Source of the DNA: JABCYV01 sp963696025
GTDB taxonomy: Bacteria; Acidobacteriota; Terriglobia; Terriglobales; Acidobacteriaceae
Direction: 5' to 3'
Assembly: GCA_963696025.1 (NCBI GenBank)
Contig: CAVOII010000014.1
Span: 620,001-684,000 of the forward strand
DNA length: 64,000 nucleotides
Positions 24,586-33,505 of the stretch are shown here, in pieces. The first letter of the stretch is position 1. The number at the start of each line of letters is the position of its first letter. The notes under the pieces were generated by a model. It was not told where the DNA came from, did no database searches, and was given only the letters and a program-made list of their open reading frames with translations. Position numbers and translations under genes: made by a program.

Positions 24586-25572
24586 ATGGAAAGCTTGTAC
24601 GTGCTAGGGGCACGACAGCGAAAGCTGTTGTTGAAGGAAGAGGAAGAATGGAATCTTTACGAAGCAGCTCTAATCTTTCGTTTGGACCCGAACACGGGAG
24701 AAGTGCGGACCTGCGTCGAGTATGAAACCCCGCTCGAGGCTCGCGCCAATGAACACTCCTCAAACGTGTTCAAGAGTGGGACATTGGTGGGAGACATTCT
24801 GTATACCTGCACTTCGACAGAAGTGCTGGTGTTCCGACTGCCCGATTTTGAACGTATCGCATATATTTCACTGCCCTGCTTCAATGATTTGCATCACGTT
24901 ACTCCGGCTCAAGATGGCCATCTCCTCGTGGCAAATACTGGATTGGATATGGTCGTCAAGTTCACTCTTCAGGGCGAGGTCGTGGCAGAGTGGAGCGTTT
25001 TGGGCGAAGATCCTTGGGTGCTCTTCTCGCGGTCCATTGACTATCGCAAAGTCGACAGCACCAAGCCACACCAGTCGCACCCAAACTTTGTCTTCGAAAT
25101 CGATGGCGAGGTATGGGTCACGCGTTTGCGCCAGCGCGACGCAGTTTGCTTAAGTTCTCCTGGAAAACGAATCGATATTACGGTGCAGTTCCCCCATGAT
25201 GGACTGGTTTGCGGCAACCGGATTTACTTCACCACTGTGGACGGGCGAATCGTGATCGCCAACCGGAAGAGTCTAACGATAGATGAGATTCTCGATCTGA
25301 AGGAAATTGGCGAGGAGAAGGCCCTGCTCGGCTGGTGTCGTGGTCTGCTGCCGCTGGACGATCGCCGCATGTGGGTCGGCTTCACCCGTGTTCGCAAAAC
25401 CAAGTTCAAGGAGAATGTCTTGTGGGTGGCGAACATTCTGCGTGAAGGCGTAATGCAGAAGCCTACCCACATCGCACTTTACGATCTTGTGGCTCGGAAG
25501 TGCCTTCAGGAATTCGATTTGGAGCCTCATGCCATGAACATAGTGTTCGGAATTTTTCCTGCGAGGCCGTAA
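24586..25572 (+). CDS. Cytoplasmic beta-propeller-like protein, unknown function
   Basis: A 328-residue protein with no signal peptide. Repeated strand-turn patterns (AALIFRLDPNTGEVRTCVEY, GDILYTCTSTEVLVFRLPDFERIAY, DGHLLVANTGLDMVVKF, NRIYFTTVDGRIVIANR) suggest a six-bladed propeller related to NHL/SMP-30 folds, but I cannot name the family. HHV, HSHPNF and W-R residues could line a metal or sugar site. The ATG has AGGAGA at ideal spacing. It sits between the PAP phosphatase and the TylF-type methyltransferase in the sulfation operon, so a role in glycan modification or sensing is likely but unproven. Confidence 0.75.
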   Translation: MESLYVLGARQRKLLLKEEEEWNLYEAALIFRLDPNTGEVRTCVEYETPLEARANEHSSNVFKSGTLVGDILYTCTSTEVLVFRLPDFERIAYISLPCFNDLHHVTPAQDGHLLVANTGLDMVVKFTLQGEVVAEWSVLGEDPWVLFSRSIDYRKVDSTKPHQSHPNFVFEIDGEVWVTRLRQRDAVCLSSPGKRIDITVQFPHDGLVCGNRIYFTTVDGRIVIANRKSLTIDEILDLKEIGEEKALLGWCRGLLPLDDRRMWVGFTRVRKTKFKENVLWVANILREGVMQKPTHIALYDLVARKCLQEFDLEPHAMNIVFGIFPARP

Positions 25573-25702
25573 GTTTTAAGCCGACATTGGGCGTTCCGAT
25601 TCGAATCGGTCTGACTTGGTGGTTCGCAACTCTTGTGGTACCGTTGCCCGAGAATGGATGGCCGCTTCGCGCGAACTAAACGCAATTTACAACAAGGGAA
25701 TC

Positions 25703-26605
25703 ATGACAAACGGACTGGTAAAGATATTAAGGCGTGCCGTGCTGGTGTTATGTGCTCCCGTCTTTTTGGGCCGTTTCTTCGCGAAGGAGACAGGTTCTGA
25801 ATACGGTATCGGGTTCTTCCGGAAAGTATGGCTTCTTGATCGCATGCGTCGCAATCGATTCAGAATCGTGACCGCTTCTGGTTTGCTGGATCAGGTTGTC
25901 ATGGTGACGGAGATACTGCGCATTCCTCGCGTCGTCGAGGGCGCCGTAGTGGAATGCGGCAGCTACCAGGGCGGCAGCACTACCAATCTGTCGCTGGTCT
26001 GTGGCCTTGTAGGTCGGACGCTTCACGTCTTCGATTCTTTCGCTGGATTGCCGGAGCCTTCGGAAGCCGACAAGCTCCATGTTCTTCCCTCGGTGCAAGA
26101 GCTTCGCGGTTTCAACAAGGGTGACTTCTGCGGCACTCTGGAAACCGTCAAGGCCAATGTCCAGCGATTCGGGAAATTAGAGGTCTGCCGTTTCCATGTA
26201 GGCTATTTTGAAAATACTTTGCCGGAGTTTGCCGAGCCCTGCGTCTTTGCCTTCTGTGACGTGGACCTCAGGGGTTCGCTCGAGACATGTGTGCAATATC
26301 TGTGGCCGAGGCTTGCCGACCGCTCTTGTCTTTTCACCCACGAGGCAAATCACATGGAGATCGCCAGTCTGTTCTTCGACACAGCATGGTGGAAAGAGCG
26401 ACTGCAGTCGGTCCCTCCGGGACTGGTGGGGGGGGGCAGCGGATTGGGTCTGTATGTCTCGCCACAGGGCTTTTTTCGTAGCAGTATTGGCTTTGCCGTC
26501 AAAAACATTAAACCATCGGACTATGCAGCGTCCGGTTCAGTCAATCCTCGATTGCTCTCGAAAGAACCTCGCCCGGTCTCGTCGGAGTCTGGCGTCGCAC
26601 GATAG
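25703..26605 (+). CDS. TylF/macrocin-type O-methyltransferase
   Basis: A 300-residue SAM-dependent methyltransferase of the TylF family, which methylates sugar hydroxyls. Key segments are VVECGSYQGGSTTNL (SAM loop), LHVFDSFAGLPEP, and FCDVDLRGSLETCVQYLWPRL with the metal-binding DxD. The ATG at 25703 (MTNGLVK) has AAGGGA upstream; the frame is open further to 25616. A run of nine G lies at 26428-26436, encoding Val-Gly-Gly-Gly near residue 243, and could slip. It lies in the operon between the propeller gene and a sulfotransferase, suggesting O-methylation of the same glycan. Confidence 0.87.
   Translation: MTNGLVKILRRAVLVLCAPVFLGRFFAKETGSEYGIGFFRKVWLLDRMRRNRFRIVTASGLLDQVVMVTEILRIPRVVEGAVVECGSYQGGSTTNLSLVCGLVGRTLHVFDSFAGLPEPSEADKLHVLPSVQELRGFNKGDFCGTLETVKANVQRFGKLEVCRFHVGYFENTLPEFAEPCVFAFCDVDLRGSLETCVQYLWPRLADRSCLFTHEANHMEIASLFFDTAWWKERLQSVPPGLVGGGSGLGLYVSPQGFFRSSIGFAVKNIKPSDYAASGSVNPRLLSKEPRPVSSESGVAR
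26428..26436 (+). repeat. Nine-base poly-G tract in a coding region
   Basis: GGTGGGGGGGGGCAGC contains nine consecutive G residues within the methyltransferase gene. Gain or loss of one base would shift the frame for the last 57 codons. Confidence 0.9.
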
Positions 26606-26651
26606 TCCCCTGGGCTATGCGCCGTGTTCTAAACTATGATATTCGCGACCT

Positions 26652-27527
26652 ATGGCCGAACCAGTCAGGGTTTTGAAGAGTGTCGGACGCGTGCTGCTCG
26701 GACGCCAAATGGCAGGGCGCGGCGTGACCGTATTCCCGGACGACGTGTTCATCGTCTCTTACCCTCGATCAGGAAATACATGGACTCGCTTCCTCATCGG
26801 AAACTTGATTTACCAGGATGAGCCGGCGACTTTTGCCAATATCGAGTCGCGGATTCCCGAAATCTATTTCAATCCCGACCGCAAGCTGCGTCGTCTCCCC
26901 CGGCCGCGAATTCTGAAAAGCCACGAATCATTTCAACCGCACTATCCAAGAACTATTTATATCGTGCGAGATCCCAGAGACGTCGCCGTGTCTTTTTATC
27001 ACCACAATGTGAAAGTGGGAAATCTTCCGGACAACTATCCAATCGACGATTTCATCCCGCGGTTTATCCGCGCGGAATTCGATACTATCCGGGGCTCATG
27101 GGCCGACAATGTCAAGAGCTGGCTTGCGCTTCGCCAGGACCATGACGGGTTCCTTATGCTGCGATATGAGCAGATGAAAGCAAGCCCGGTGGCGGAACTG
27201 CAGCGGGTGGCAGCTTTCTTGCGCCGCAACTCTTTTGACTGGATTGATTCCAGACCGGAGAAACTGGCGCGGGCGGTTGACCTGAGTTCGCCAGAACGTA
27301 TGCGAGAGTTGGAAAAGCAAGAAGCGCGGCAGTGGGTGCTTACCAGAAAAACGCGCCCTGACAAGCCCTTTGTTCGTACCGCCACATCGGGCGGCTGGAA
27401 TTCGGTCTTATCGCCTCAGTCGGTGGCCCAAATCGAGGAGGCTTGGGGAAGCCTGATGAAGAGTCTGGGGTATGACCTGAGCGTCTCTGCGACAGTGGCT
27501 CCAGCTCCAGCAACCCATTTCGCATGA
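26652..27527 (+). CDS. PAPS-dependent sulfotransferase 1
   Basis: A 291-residue cytosolic-type carbohydrate sulfotransferase. The 5'-phosphosulfate loop SYPRSGNTWTRFLIGNL (about 36-52) and the 3'-phosphate motif YIVRDPRDVAVSFYHH are well conserved, followed by LRYEQMKASP and a basic end KTRPDKPFVRTATSGGW, which fits the sulfotransferase_1 family. It should transfer sulfate from PAPS to a hydroxyl or amine on the glycan or a lipid-linked intermediate. It is the last gene of the PAPS operon and converges with the ATP-grasp/PHP gene. The protein encoded at 47216-48076 is a clear paralogue. Confidence 0.92.
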   Translation: MAEPVRVLKSVGRVLLGRQMAGRGVTVFPDDVFIVSYPRSGNTWTRFLIGNLIYQDEPATFANIESRIPEIYFNPDRKLRRLPRPRILKSHESFQPHYPRTIYIVRDPRDVAVSFYHHNVKVGNLPDNYPIDDFIPRFIRAEFDTIRGSWADNVKSWLALRQDHDGFLMLRYEQMKASPVAELQRVAAFLRRNSFDWIDSRPEKLARAVDLSSPERMRELEKQEARQWVLTRKTRPDKPFVRTATSGGWNSVLSPQSVAQIEEAWGSLMKSLGYDLSVSATVAPAPATHFA

Positions 27528-27552
27528 ACCCTGACGATAATCCCAAAAGACG

Positions 27553-29619
27553 CTAGCTGCGACGTTTCAGCATTCTGATTAAGGGCCGGCTCGCCGCCAG
27601 CAGCGAGCTTCTGACAGAGCGAGGCACACTTCTCAGAGCAGCCGCCCACGTGAGGAACGCCATACGTAAGCCAATCATCGTTAGATAGTCGGGCAAGCTG
27701 ATTTTCCCGTCGCTAGACATGCTGCCATGCGCCGTGCGGCTCACGAAATTCCCTTCGCGCAATGCTCGCACGATTCCGTCTACGGTCAGCTTTTCGACCT
27801 GGCATTCGATCCAAACATTCCGTGTCTGCCGCACATTATGGAAATCGAGGCCGAACAAAGCGTGGAAACCTCTGCCTTCTCGACGCAGACGGCGGTACGC
27901 ACGCAATAATCCGAGGTTGGGCGCTAGAATCCCGTCCAGTTTTCCATTCATCACCTCTACGGCATCACATTCTAAGAAAGGCCCGTTCCACCGCCCCGTC
28001 TTGAAAGGGTGTACCCAGATCGCGAAACCTCCTGCTGCCCGAATCTCCGCCGTCATCTGCGGCGGCGGTTGATCATCTATCGAACGGTACAATCCGATGC
28101 CGGCAATTTCCGTTCCGTCCGGGCTGCGAAACTCGAGCCCGGGGATGGCGGCAAACTTTTCGCTACTCTGCGATTTGCACTCGCGAACAAACTCTTCATA
28201 GCGCTCCGGACTCAGTCCTTTCGTATGCTCAGTTAGACCGACAAAGTCAAAGCCTTCCTGACGCAGCAGACCGCACAATTCGTCGACGCTGAGCGTCCCA
28301 TCATTGGAGAACGTCGTATGGCAGTGAACGATTCCCTTAACTGTCAGTTTGGATTTTGCATTGTCGCTCTGCTTTTTCCTTCTCAACCGGCTGCTAAACC
28401 AGTGGTAGAGCGCTACCCACCCGGGCCGGGGATCTGCAAGGGAAAGTTCTTCGTAACAAACGCCGGGGTACCAGGGAACCACAATTTTGGCCAAACTTGT
28501 CCAGAAGTTCGGATAGGCCGCAGGCCAATTTGGCGGTTTGCCCCGGCGAAGATTCTCTAAGTGACTTAACTCTCCCACCAGCCGGCGGCAGGTGATCCCA
28601 GGTTGGTAGGCGATTTCCTCAGGCGGCAGCGCGCCGTGCAGGCACCAGTCCACTAGATAATGCGGATAGTCAATGCCACTCGCAATAGGAAGCTGCAATG
28701 ATCCCCACGGTCGTCCGTTAATCTCCATCAGTATTGGCTGGCCGGTGATGGGGTCCCTCTTGAACTCCACCATCGCCATTCCTTCGAACCCTGCTTGAGT
28801 TATCAATTTGCTGCCGTAGTCATGGATGTCAGGATCAAGAGCGGTGGATTTTCTGGAGCTGCTACCGGAGCCGCGTGGGTCAGCTTCGCGAATGCGCAAC
28901 CACTGAAAAGGTAGAAAGGTTTTGCCATTTGACGCGACGCAAGAAAAACCGATGCCCGCTCCGGTCACAAACCTCTGGAGCAGAACATCGCCGGCAAGTT
29001 CCAGGCGGCGCTCTACGTGACGGCGAAGTTCATCTTTAGAGTACGGGTATGAGACTGAACCGAAAACTGCCCGGTTATCCAACCAACGCGCGGACGAACG
29101 GTCTTTCACCACGACGGGGAAATTCAGCTCTGAGAGAATGTCAAATTCCTGCAGCGACCGGATCAACCAAGTGTCGGGGGATGGTATGTGGAGCGATTGC
29201 GCCAGTTGAATGGTTCGATATTTATCGGCGGCAAGCTCCAGCGCGGAATGAGAAGGCACAGCCAATCGACAGATACCTGCGAATTGGTCACGGTACTGAG
29301 ATAATGGGAAGTTGGTCCAATCAGTCATGGGGACGACCAACTCAATCTTTTGTGTCTGGACAAAATCCAGCACGGCGCGAACAAACGCGGTCGCGTCATC
29401 GGTGGAAATGGGATACTCGAAACTCTTTTGGCAATATCTGGAATATGCGGCGGGCGCGCTGATCCCGCGGTTTGAGCCAACAGCCACCCAGTCTCCGCTG
29501 CGTCCCAGCGAACGGGCAAACGCCAACGCGGCCGGACTATGACCGTCGAGAATGAGTACTTTCGCCAGAGATTCTCTTCCTTCTTTTATGACAGGTTCGC
29601 TACGGTCACGTCCATCCAT
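27553..29619 (-). CDS. ATP-grasp ligase fused to a PHP metal-dependent hydrolase
   Basis: A 688-residue two-domain enzyme. The first 400 residues form an ATP-grasp carboxylate-amine ligase of the carbamoyl-phosphate/biotin carboxylase type: N-terminal VLILDGHSPAALAFARSLG, FPVVVKDRSS for ATP binding and MVEFKRDP...LMEINGRPWGSL with Glu and Asn metal ligands. From about residue 425 a PHP domain follows, with HCHTTFSNDG, GLTEHTKG, PGLEFRS, IWVHPFK and FGLDFHN, the usual metal-binding set. I know of no common enzyme with this order. It may join an amino acid or amide to a sugar acid and act on a phosphate ester or amide of the product. It is transcribed toward the sulfotransferase. Confidence 0.85.
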   Translation of the reverse strand: MDGRDRSEPVIKEGRESLAKVLILDGHSPAALAFARSLGRSGDWVAVGSNRGISAPAAYSRYCQKSFEYPISTDDATAFVRAVLDFVQTQKIELVVPMTDWTNFPLSQYRDQFAGICRLAVPSHSALELAADKYRTIQLAQSLHIPSPDTWLIRSLQEFDILSELNFPVVVKDRSSARWLDNRAVFGSVSYPYSKDELRRHVERRLELAGDVLLQRFVTGAGIGFSCVASNGKTFLPFQWLRIREADPRGSGSSSRKSTALDPDIHDYGSKLITQAGFEGMAMVEFKRDPITGQPILMEINGRPWGSLQLPIASGIDYPHYLVDWCLHGALPPEEIAYQPGITCRRLVGELSHLENLRRGKPPNWPAAYPNFWTSLAKIVVPWYPGVCYEELSLADPRPGWVALYHWFSSRLRRKKQSDNAKSKLTVKGIVHCHTTFSNDGTLSVDELCGLLRQEGFDFVGLTEHTKGLSPERYEEFVRECKSQSSEKFAAIPGLEFRSPDGTEIAGIGLYRSIDDQPPPQMTAEIRAAGGFAIWVHPFKTGRWNGPFLECDAVEVMNGKLDGILAPNLGLLRAYRRLRREGRGFHALFGLDFHNVRQTRNVWIECQVEKLTVDGIVRALREGNFVSRTAHGSMSSDGKISLPDYLTMIGLRMAFLTWAAALRSVPRSVRSSLLAASRPLIRMLKRRS

Positions 29620-29968
29620 TGAGAGCGGAACCGTAGACTTTCAGCGCATGGCTATCCAATCGTTGTACCATCGACTGGAAGAATCCGTCCCAGCGATTCC
29701 CGACGCGCGAAGTTTGTCAGGCGAATACGGGACCAAGATGACGGAGAAAAGTTCTTCGGATCGTAGTGTGGCAAACAATTGCACACTGCGGCGTAGCTGC
29801 CAAATCGTCCTAAGGTAGATTCACACAAAGATTTTAGTTTCACAAGCTTACATGAATTCATGAAGCGGTTGCACGGCATGAAAATTGCTGGTTCTTCACC
29901 CGAGGTAGTGTGCCATCTCTCGCCCGTTGGGGAATCTATTCGGCCTTTCTTCGATCTCTAAGGCTTCC
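29620..29968. other. Divergent promoter region
   Basis: About 350 bases between the leftward ATP-grasp/PHP gene and the rightward deacetylase gene. A relatively A/T-rich stretch lies at 29815-29860 (AAAGATTTTAGTTTCACAAGC). No complete -35/-10 pair stands out. Confidence 0.4.
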
Positions 29969-30754
29969 ATGGAATCTGACACCGTATTCCTGATGTATCA
30001 CGAGCTGGAAGTTCCCCGCCGGTCGCTTTGTCAGTCGGATGCGGGCTACGCCCGCTACGTCGTGGGCGTTAACGACTTTCGTGCCCAAATGGAAGCTCTA
30101 GAGAGCACCGGCTTGCGGGGCATGAGTGTGAGCGCCGGGCTAAAGTTTCAAGACGGAGCCGGCGTGGCAATCACCTTTGACGATGGCTGCGAAACCGATC
30201 TCGTGACGGCAGCTCCTATACTGCGAGAACACCGTTTCGGAGCGACTTTCTACATCACCGTCAGTTTTCTCGGACGGCGAGGCTATTTGAGCACGGCGCA
30301 GGTGCGCGAGCTTAACCAATTGGGGTTTGAGATCGGTTGCCATTCGATGACTCACCCCCATCTTACCGATGTCGACCAAGCCCACCTGAATCGTGAAATC
30401 ATCGAAGCCAAGGTGCAACTGGAACAAATCATCGGCGTGCCCGTGTATCATTTTTCGTGTCCCGGCGGCCGCTACAATCAAGAGGTCGTGAGGACCGCTC
30501 GAACAGCGGGATACCAGACGGTTGCGACCAGCAGAGTTCACGCGAATACCAAATCCACAGATCGATTTGCATTGGGACGAGTCCCAGTCTTGCGAGGAAC
30601 TAAGTTGCCAAATTTTGAAGCGATCTGCTCGGGTCGCGGATTGTGGCAGCTGGGGTTGCGCGACGACCTGCGACGAACCGCTCAACGTCTGCTCGGTAAC
30701 TCGATGTACGATCGGGTTCGTGGCGCGATGCTGCGCGAGCATAAGCAACCTTAG
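29969..30754 (+). CDS. NodB-type polysaccharide deacetylase 1
   Basis: A 261-residue carbohydrate esterase 4 family protein without signal peptide. Catalytic motifs are AITFDDGCETD (about 67-77), with the base and metal aspartates, and HSMTHPHL with both metal-binding histidines; SCPGGRYNQE matches motif 3. It should remove N-acetyl groups from hexosamines. The ATG at 29969 begins MESDTVFLMYHE, where the family fold starts. The flippase gene begins eight bases after its stop, suggesting an operon that continues through FemAB and methyltransferase genes. Confidence 0.9.
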   Translation: MESDTVFLMYHELEVPRRSLCQSDAGYARYVVGVNDFRAQMEALESTGLRGMSVSAGLKFQDGAGVAITFDDGCETDLVTAAPILREHRFGATFYITVSFLGRRGYLSTAQVRELNQLGFEIGCHSMTHPHLTDVDQAHLNREIIEAKVQLEQIIGVPVYHFSCPGGRYNQEVVRTARTAGYQTVATSRVHANTKSTDRFALGRVPVLRGTKLPNFEAICSGRGLWQLGLRDDLRRTAQRLLGNSMYDRVRGAMLREHKQP

Positions 30755-30762
30755 GAGATTTT

Positions 30763-32289
30763 TTGGACGAGCAGGAAATTGTCGCCACCATTCCGGAGAA
30801 GGTTGTCCCGCCGGTATCGCCCGCTGAGCCGATGCCAACCGGCGCCAGGACTTCTTTTGCCGGAAATCTGGCATGGCGGGCCCTGGCCAATTGGTCTACC
30901 CAACTGGTTTCCTGGGCTGCTTTATTAATTCTGGTTCGGCTGCTCGCGCCATCAGACTTTGGCATCGTTTCGATGTGCGTGGTGCTCTACGCTCACCTGC
31001 GTTTCATCAGCGAGTTCGGTATTCCCACCACGGTTGTCACCTTACGCAGTCTGACCGAGGATGACATTGCGCAGTTGAACACGGTCGGTCTTCTTCTGGG
31101 CCTCGCTACCTTCACGGCGGGTTGCCTCCTGGCCTGGCCGGCTGCAGTGTTCTTTAAGACTCCTCGACTTTTTCCCGTAATAATCGTGACCTGTACAGCG
31201 CTGATCGCGCAGGGCATGCGCAGCGTTCCCGAAGGGTTGCTCAACAAGGAGATGCGGTTTAAGCTGCTCTCCCTGCTTGATGCGGTTCGGGACCTTACCT
31301 CCGCCGTTCTGACGGTTGTTCTCGCACTGCTGGGTTTTGGTTACTGGTCACTAATTCTCGGGAACCTTGTCTCCGTAATAATTCGGGCTACAGCGATTAT
31401 CGCTATCGGTCACCATCGGTTTGCCTGGCCACGTTTTGATGTTGTGCGGAAACCACTGACCTTCAGTTGGCACGTACTAGCCTCGGTCTTTGCCTGGTCC
31501 ACCTACAACAGTCTGGATAACGTAACCGCCGGGCGAGTGCTCGGCCAGTCGGCTTTGGGTCTCTATGGTATGGCCTGGATGGTGGCCAATACGCCATTGG
31601 AAAAAATCGTTTCTCTCGTCACCACGATCGTCCCCAGTTACCTGGCATCCGTGCAAAAGAATCCAGCCGCCCTGCGGCGTTATCTCTTCAACCTCACGGA
31701 AGCTTTGGCGTTGATTACCTTTCCTGCCACTATCGGTTTGGCGTTGGTCGCGCGCGAAGCTGTGCCCTTTGTGCTGGGACGCAAGTGGGACGCGATGATT
31801 CTGCCACTTGAAGTGCTCTGTGTGTATGCCGCTTTGCGCTCGGTCGTTGCCCTGCTACCCAAGCTCCTTACCGCGGTTGGAAACGCACGATTCGTCATGC
31901 GGGTCGAAACTGGGGCCCTGGTTCTGATGCCGACCGCCTTTTACATTGGCAGCCATTGGGGAATTGCGGGAATTGCTTTCGGCTGGGTGGCCGCCTATCC
32001 CTTGGTTGTGATCCCGCTCTATTGGAAGGCGCTAAAAAGCGTCGGCATGAGTCTGGCGGAATATTTCACGGCGCTGCGTCCTGGTTTGGACGGAGCAATT
32101 GCGATGGCCATCGGTGTTGCGTTGGTCAAGCATTGGCTGGCCCCCGGCCAAGCGCCGTGGTTGCGTCTGGTTGTCGAAATCTTGGCTGGTGCGGTAATTT
32201 ATGCTGGCACTGTATTGTTCCTCCACCGGCACCGCGTAGATGCCTTATTGCAGACGTTGAGGCAGATGCGGCGCTCTAGAAAATCCTAG
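30763..32289 (+). CDS. Wzx-type polysaccharide flippase (MOP superfamily)
   Basis: A 508-residue membrane protein with about 12-14 helices. The N-terminal pattern WRALANWSTQLVSWAALLILVRLLAPSDFGIVS (conserved in RfbX/Wzx proteins) and GKVINAK-like later loops (LFNLTEALALITFPATIGLALVAREAVPFVLGRKWD) fit the polysaccharide_synt family. It should move a lipid-linked repeat unit across the inner membrane. The TTG start follows AGGAGA five bases upstream. Its presence with an O-antigen ligase/polymerase supports a Wzx/Wzy-type pathway. Confidence 0.92.
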   Translation: MDEQEIVATIPEKVVPPVSPAEPMPTGARTSFAGNLAWRALANWSTQLVSWAALLILVRLLAPSDFGIVSMCVVLYAHLRFISEFGIPTTVVTLRSLTEDDIAQLNTVGLLLGLATFTAGCLLAWPAAVFFKTPRLFPVIIVTCTALIAQGMRSVPEGLLNKEMRFKLLSLLDAVRDLTSAVLTVVLALLGFGYWSLILGNLVSVIIRATAIIAIGHHRFAWPRFDVVRKPLTFSWHVLASVFAWSTYNSLDNVTAGRVLGQSALGLYGMAWMVANTPLEKIVSLVTTIVPSYLASVQKNPAALRRYLFNLTEALALITFPATIGLALVAREAVPFVLGRKWDAMILPLEVLCVYAALRSVVALLPKLLTAVGNARFVMRVETGALVLMPTAFYIGSHWGIAGIAFGWVAAYPLVVIPLYWKALKSVGMSLAEYFTALRPGLDGAIAMAIGVALVKHWLAPGQAPWLRLVVEILAGAVIYAGTVLFLHRHRVDALLQTLRQMRRSRKS

Positions 32290-32412
32290 GCCGGAATTTT
32301 TTAGGCGCTAGTTGAAGGGAGCCACAGAGCCGTGTCAGTCCGAGATGCGATTGCGGAGAGCTGCAATCCCGCGCTCGGCGAGGGATGAAACAAAATAAGC
32401 TGCGATCAGGAT

Positions 32413-33444
32413 ATGCACTTCAAGACCATATATGAGTTTCCGTCTCCCCATCTGGAGACAGCCTGGCACGATTGCCTTCGCCGGGTTGACTGTCCTTCGC
32501 ATTACGACGCGCCTGAGTATTTTTTGGAACCGTATTGGACGGCCTCGCGTCCGTTCGCGGTTTTAGCGCTTGAGGGGGACACAGTTTTTGGAGTGCTCAC
32601 CGGATTGCACCAAGGCAAGCAGATCACCAGCGGAATGACCTCTCGTCCGCAAATTTGCGTTGATTCCAGGAAGGACAGTTCTGTAGTTCTGGAGGCGCTG
32701 CTACAAGGACTACTGGCTGAGGCACGCAGGGCGGAGCTGATCACCGTTTACACATGGGTCCATTTGCCGCTGCCGGCATTTTCCGCACGCGGTTTCCGCT
32801 GCCGCCAGATGGAGGGAAATGTCGTCCTCGACCTGACCCAGGGCGCGGACGCCCTGTTCAAGCAGTTTCCAAAGGACCGTCGCCGTAATATCCGGTTTGC
32901 CGAAAAGAACGGCGTGGAAGTCCGGGAAGCCACTACCGCGGAGGACATTGTCGAGGCCTACGACGTGTATCGCGCCTGGCGAAGCACCCAAAGGAAGGCA
33001 ATCAAGGGCAGTGGCCGCACCTTCGAAGTTTTTGACAAGGCTGCGCGTCTTACCGCTAGCCGCAGGGTTTTCGTGGCCAGAGTTGCAGGCAAGCCCGCGG
33101 CCATGAACATCTTTCGATTCTTTCCCGGCGGATTGTTTGAATCGGCGGCCAATAGTTCGCTGGACGAGTTCATGCATCTGAAGCCGAATGACTTGCTGCA
33201 ATGGAGAGGAATCGAGTGGGCTTGCCGTCATGGGATGCGGCGACACTCCCTCGGCGGGTCTCATCAGTTTCTGCGAAGATTTGGAGGCACGATCGTCCCA
33301 GTGTTGCGCTATCGCCTGGATCGCACTCTGCTGCGCCACCACGATCTGAAAGAGACAGTACGCGATTGGGGCCGGGAAACCGTCAAACGCATGCCCGGCC
33401 CGGTCGGAGAAAGAGTGAAGGGCCTACTGGGCCAAGATTCGTGA
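32413..33444 (+). CDS. FemAB/GNAT-like transferase 1
   Basis: A 343-residue protein with two GNAT-like halves, of the BcsL/FemAB-related group found in bacterial exopolysaccharide loci. Characteristic segments are LFKQFPKDRRRNIRFAEKNGVEVREA, FVARVAGKPAAMNIFRFFPGGLFESAANSS and LGGSHQFLRRFGG. Such proteins probably move acyl or aminoacyl groups onto a sugar, but substrates are unknown. It is 124 bases after the flippase gene and 61 bases before a methyltransferase gene. A paralogue on the opposite strand lies at 42513-43544. Confidence 0.83.
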   Translation: MHFKTIYEFPSPHLETAWHDCLRRVDCPSHYDAPEYFLEPYWTASRPFAVLALEGDTVFGVLTGLHQGKQITSGMTSRPQICVDSRKDSSVVLEALLQGLLAEARRAELITVYTWVHLPLPAFSARGFRCRQMEGNVVLDLTQGADALFKQFPKDRRRNIRFAEKNGVEVREATTAEDIVEAYDVYRAWRSTQRKAIKGSGRTFEVFDKAARLTASRRVFVARVAGKPAAMNIFRFFPGGLFESAANSSLDEFMHLKPNDLLQWRGIEWACRHGMRRHSLGGSHQFLRRFGGTIVPVLRYRLDRTLLRHHDLKETVRDWGRETVKRMPGPVGERVKGLLGQDS

Positions 33445-33505
33445 TCACCGAACCAGCGCGCCGAATGTTCCTTTTTCATAATTCAGATTCGTAGGACCTC
33501 GATAA

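Noticed and set aside
25596..25609. Perfect 14-base palindrome CCGATTCGAATCGG between the propeller gene and the methyltransferase gene
   Set aside because: A palindrome of this length is expected about four times by chance in a window of this size, and no second copy or promoter context supports it.
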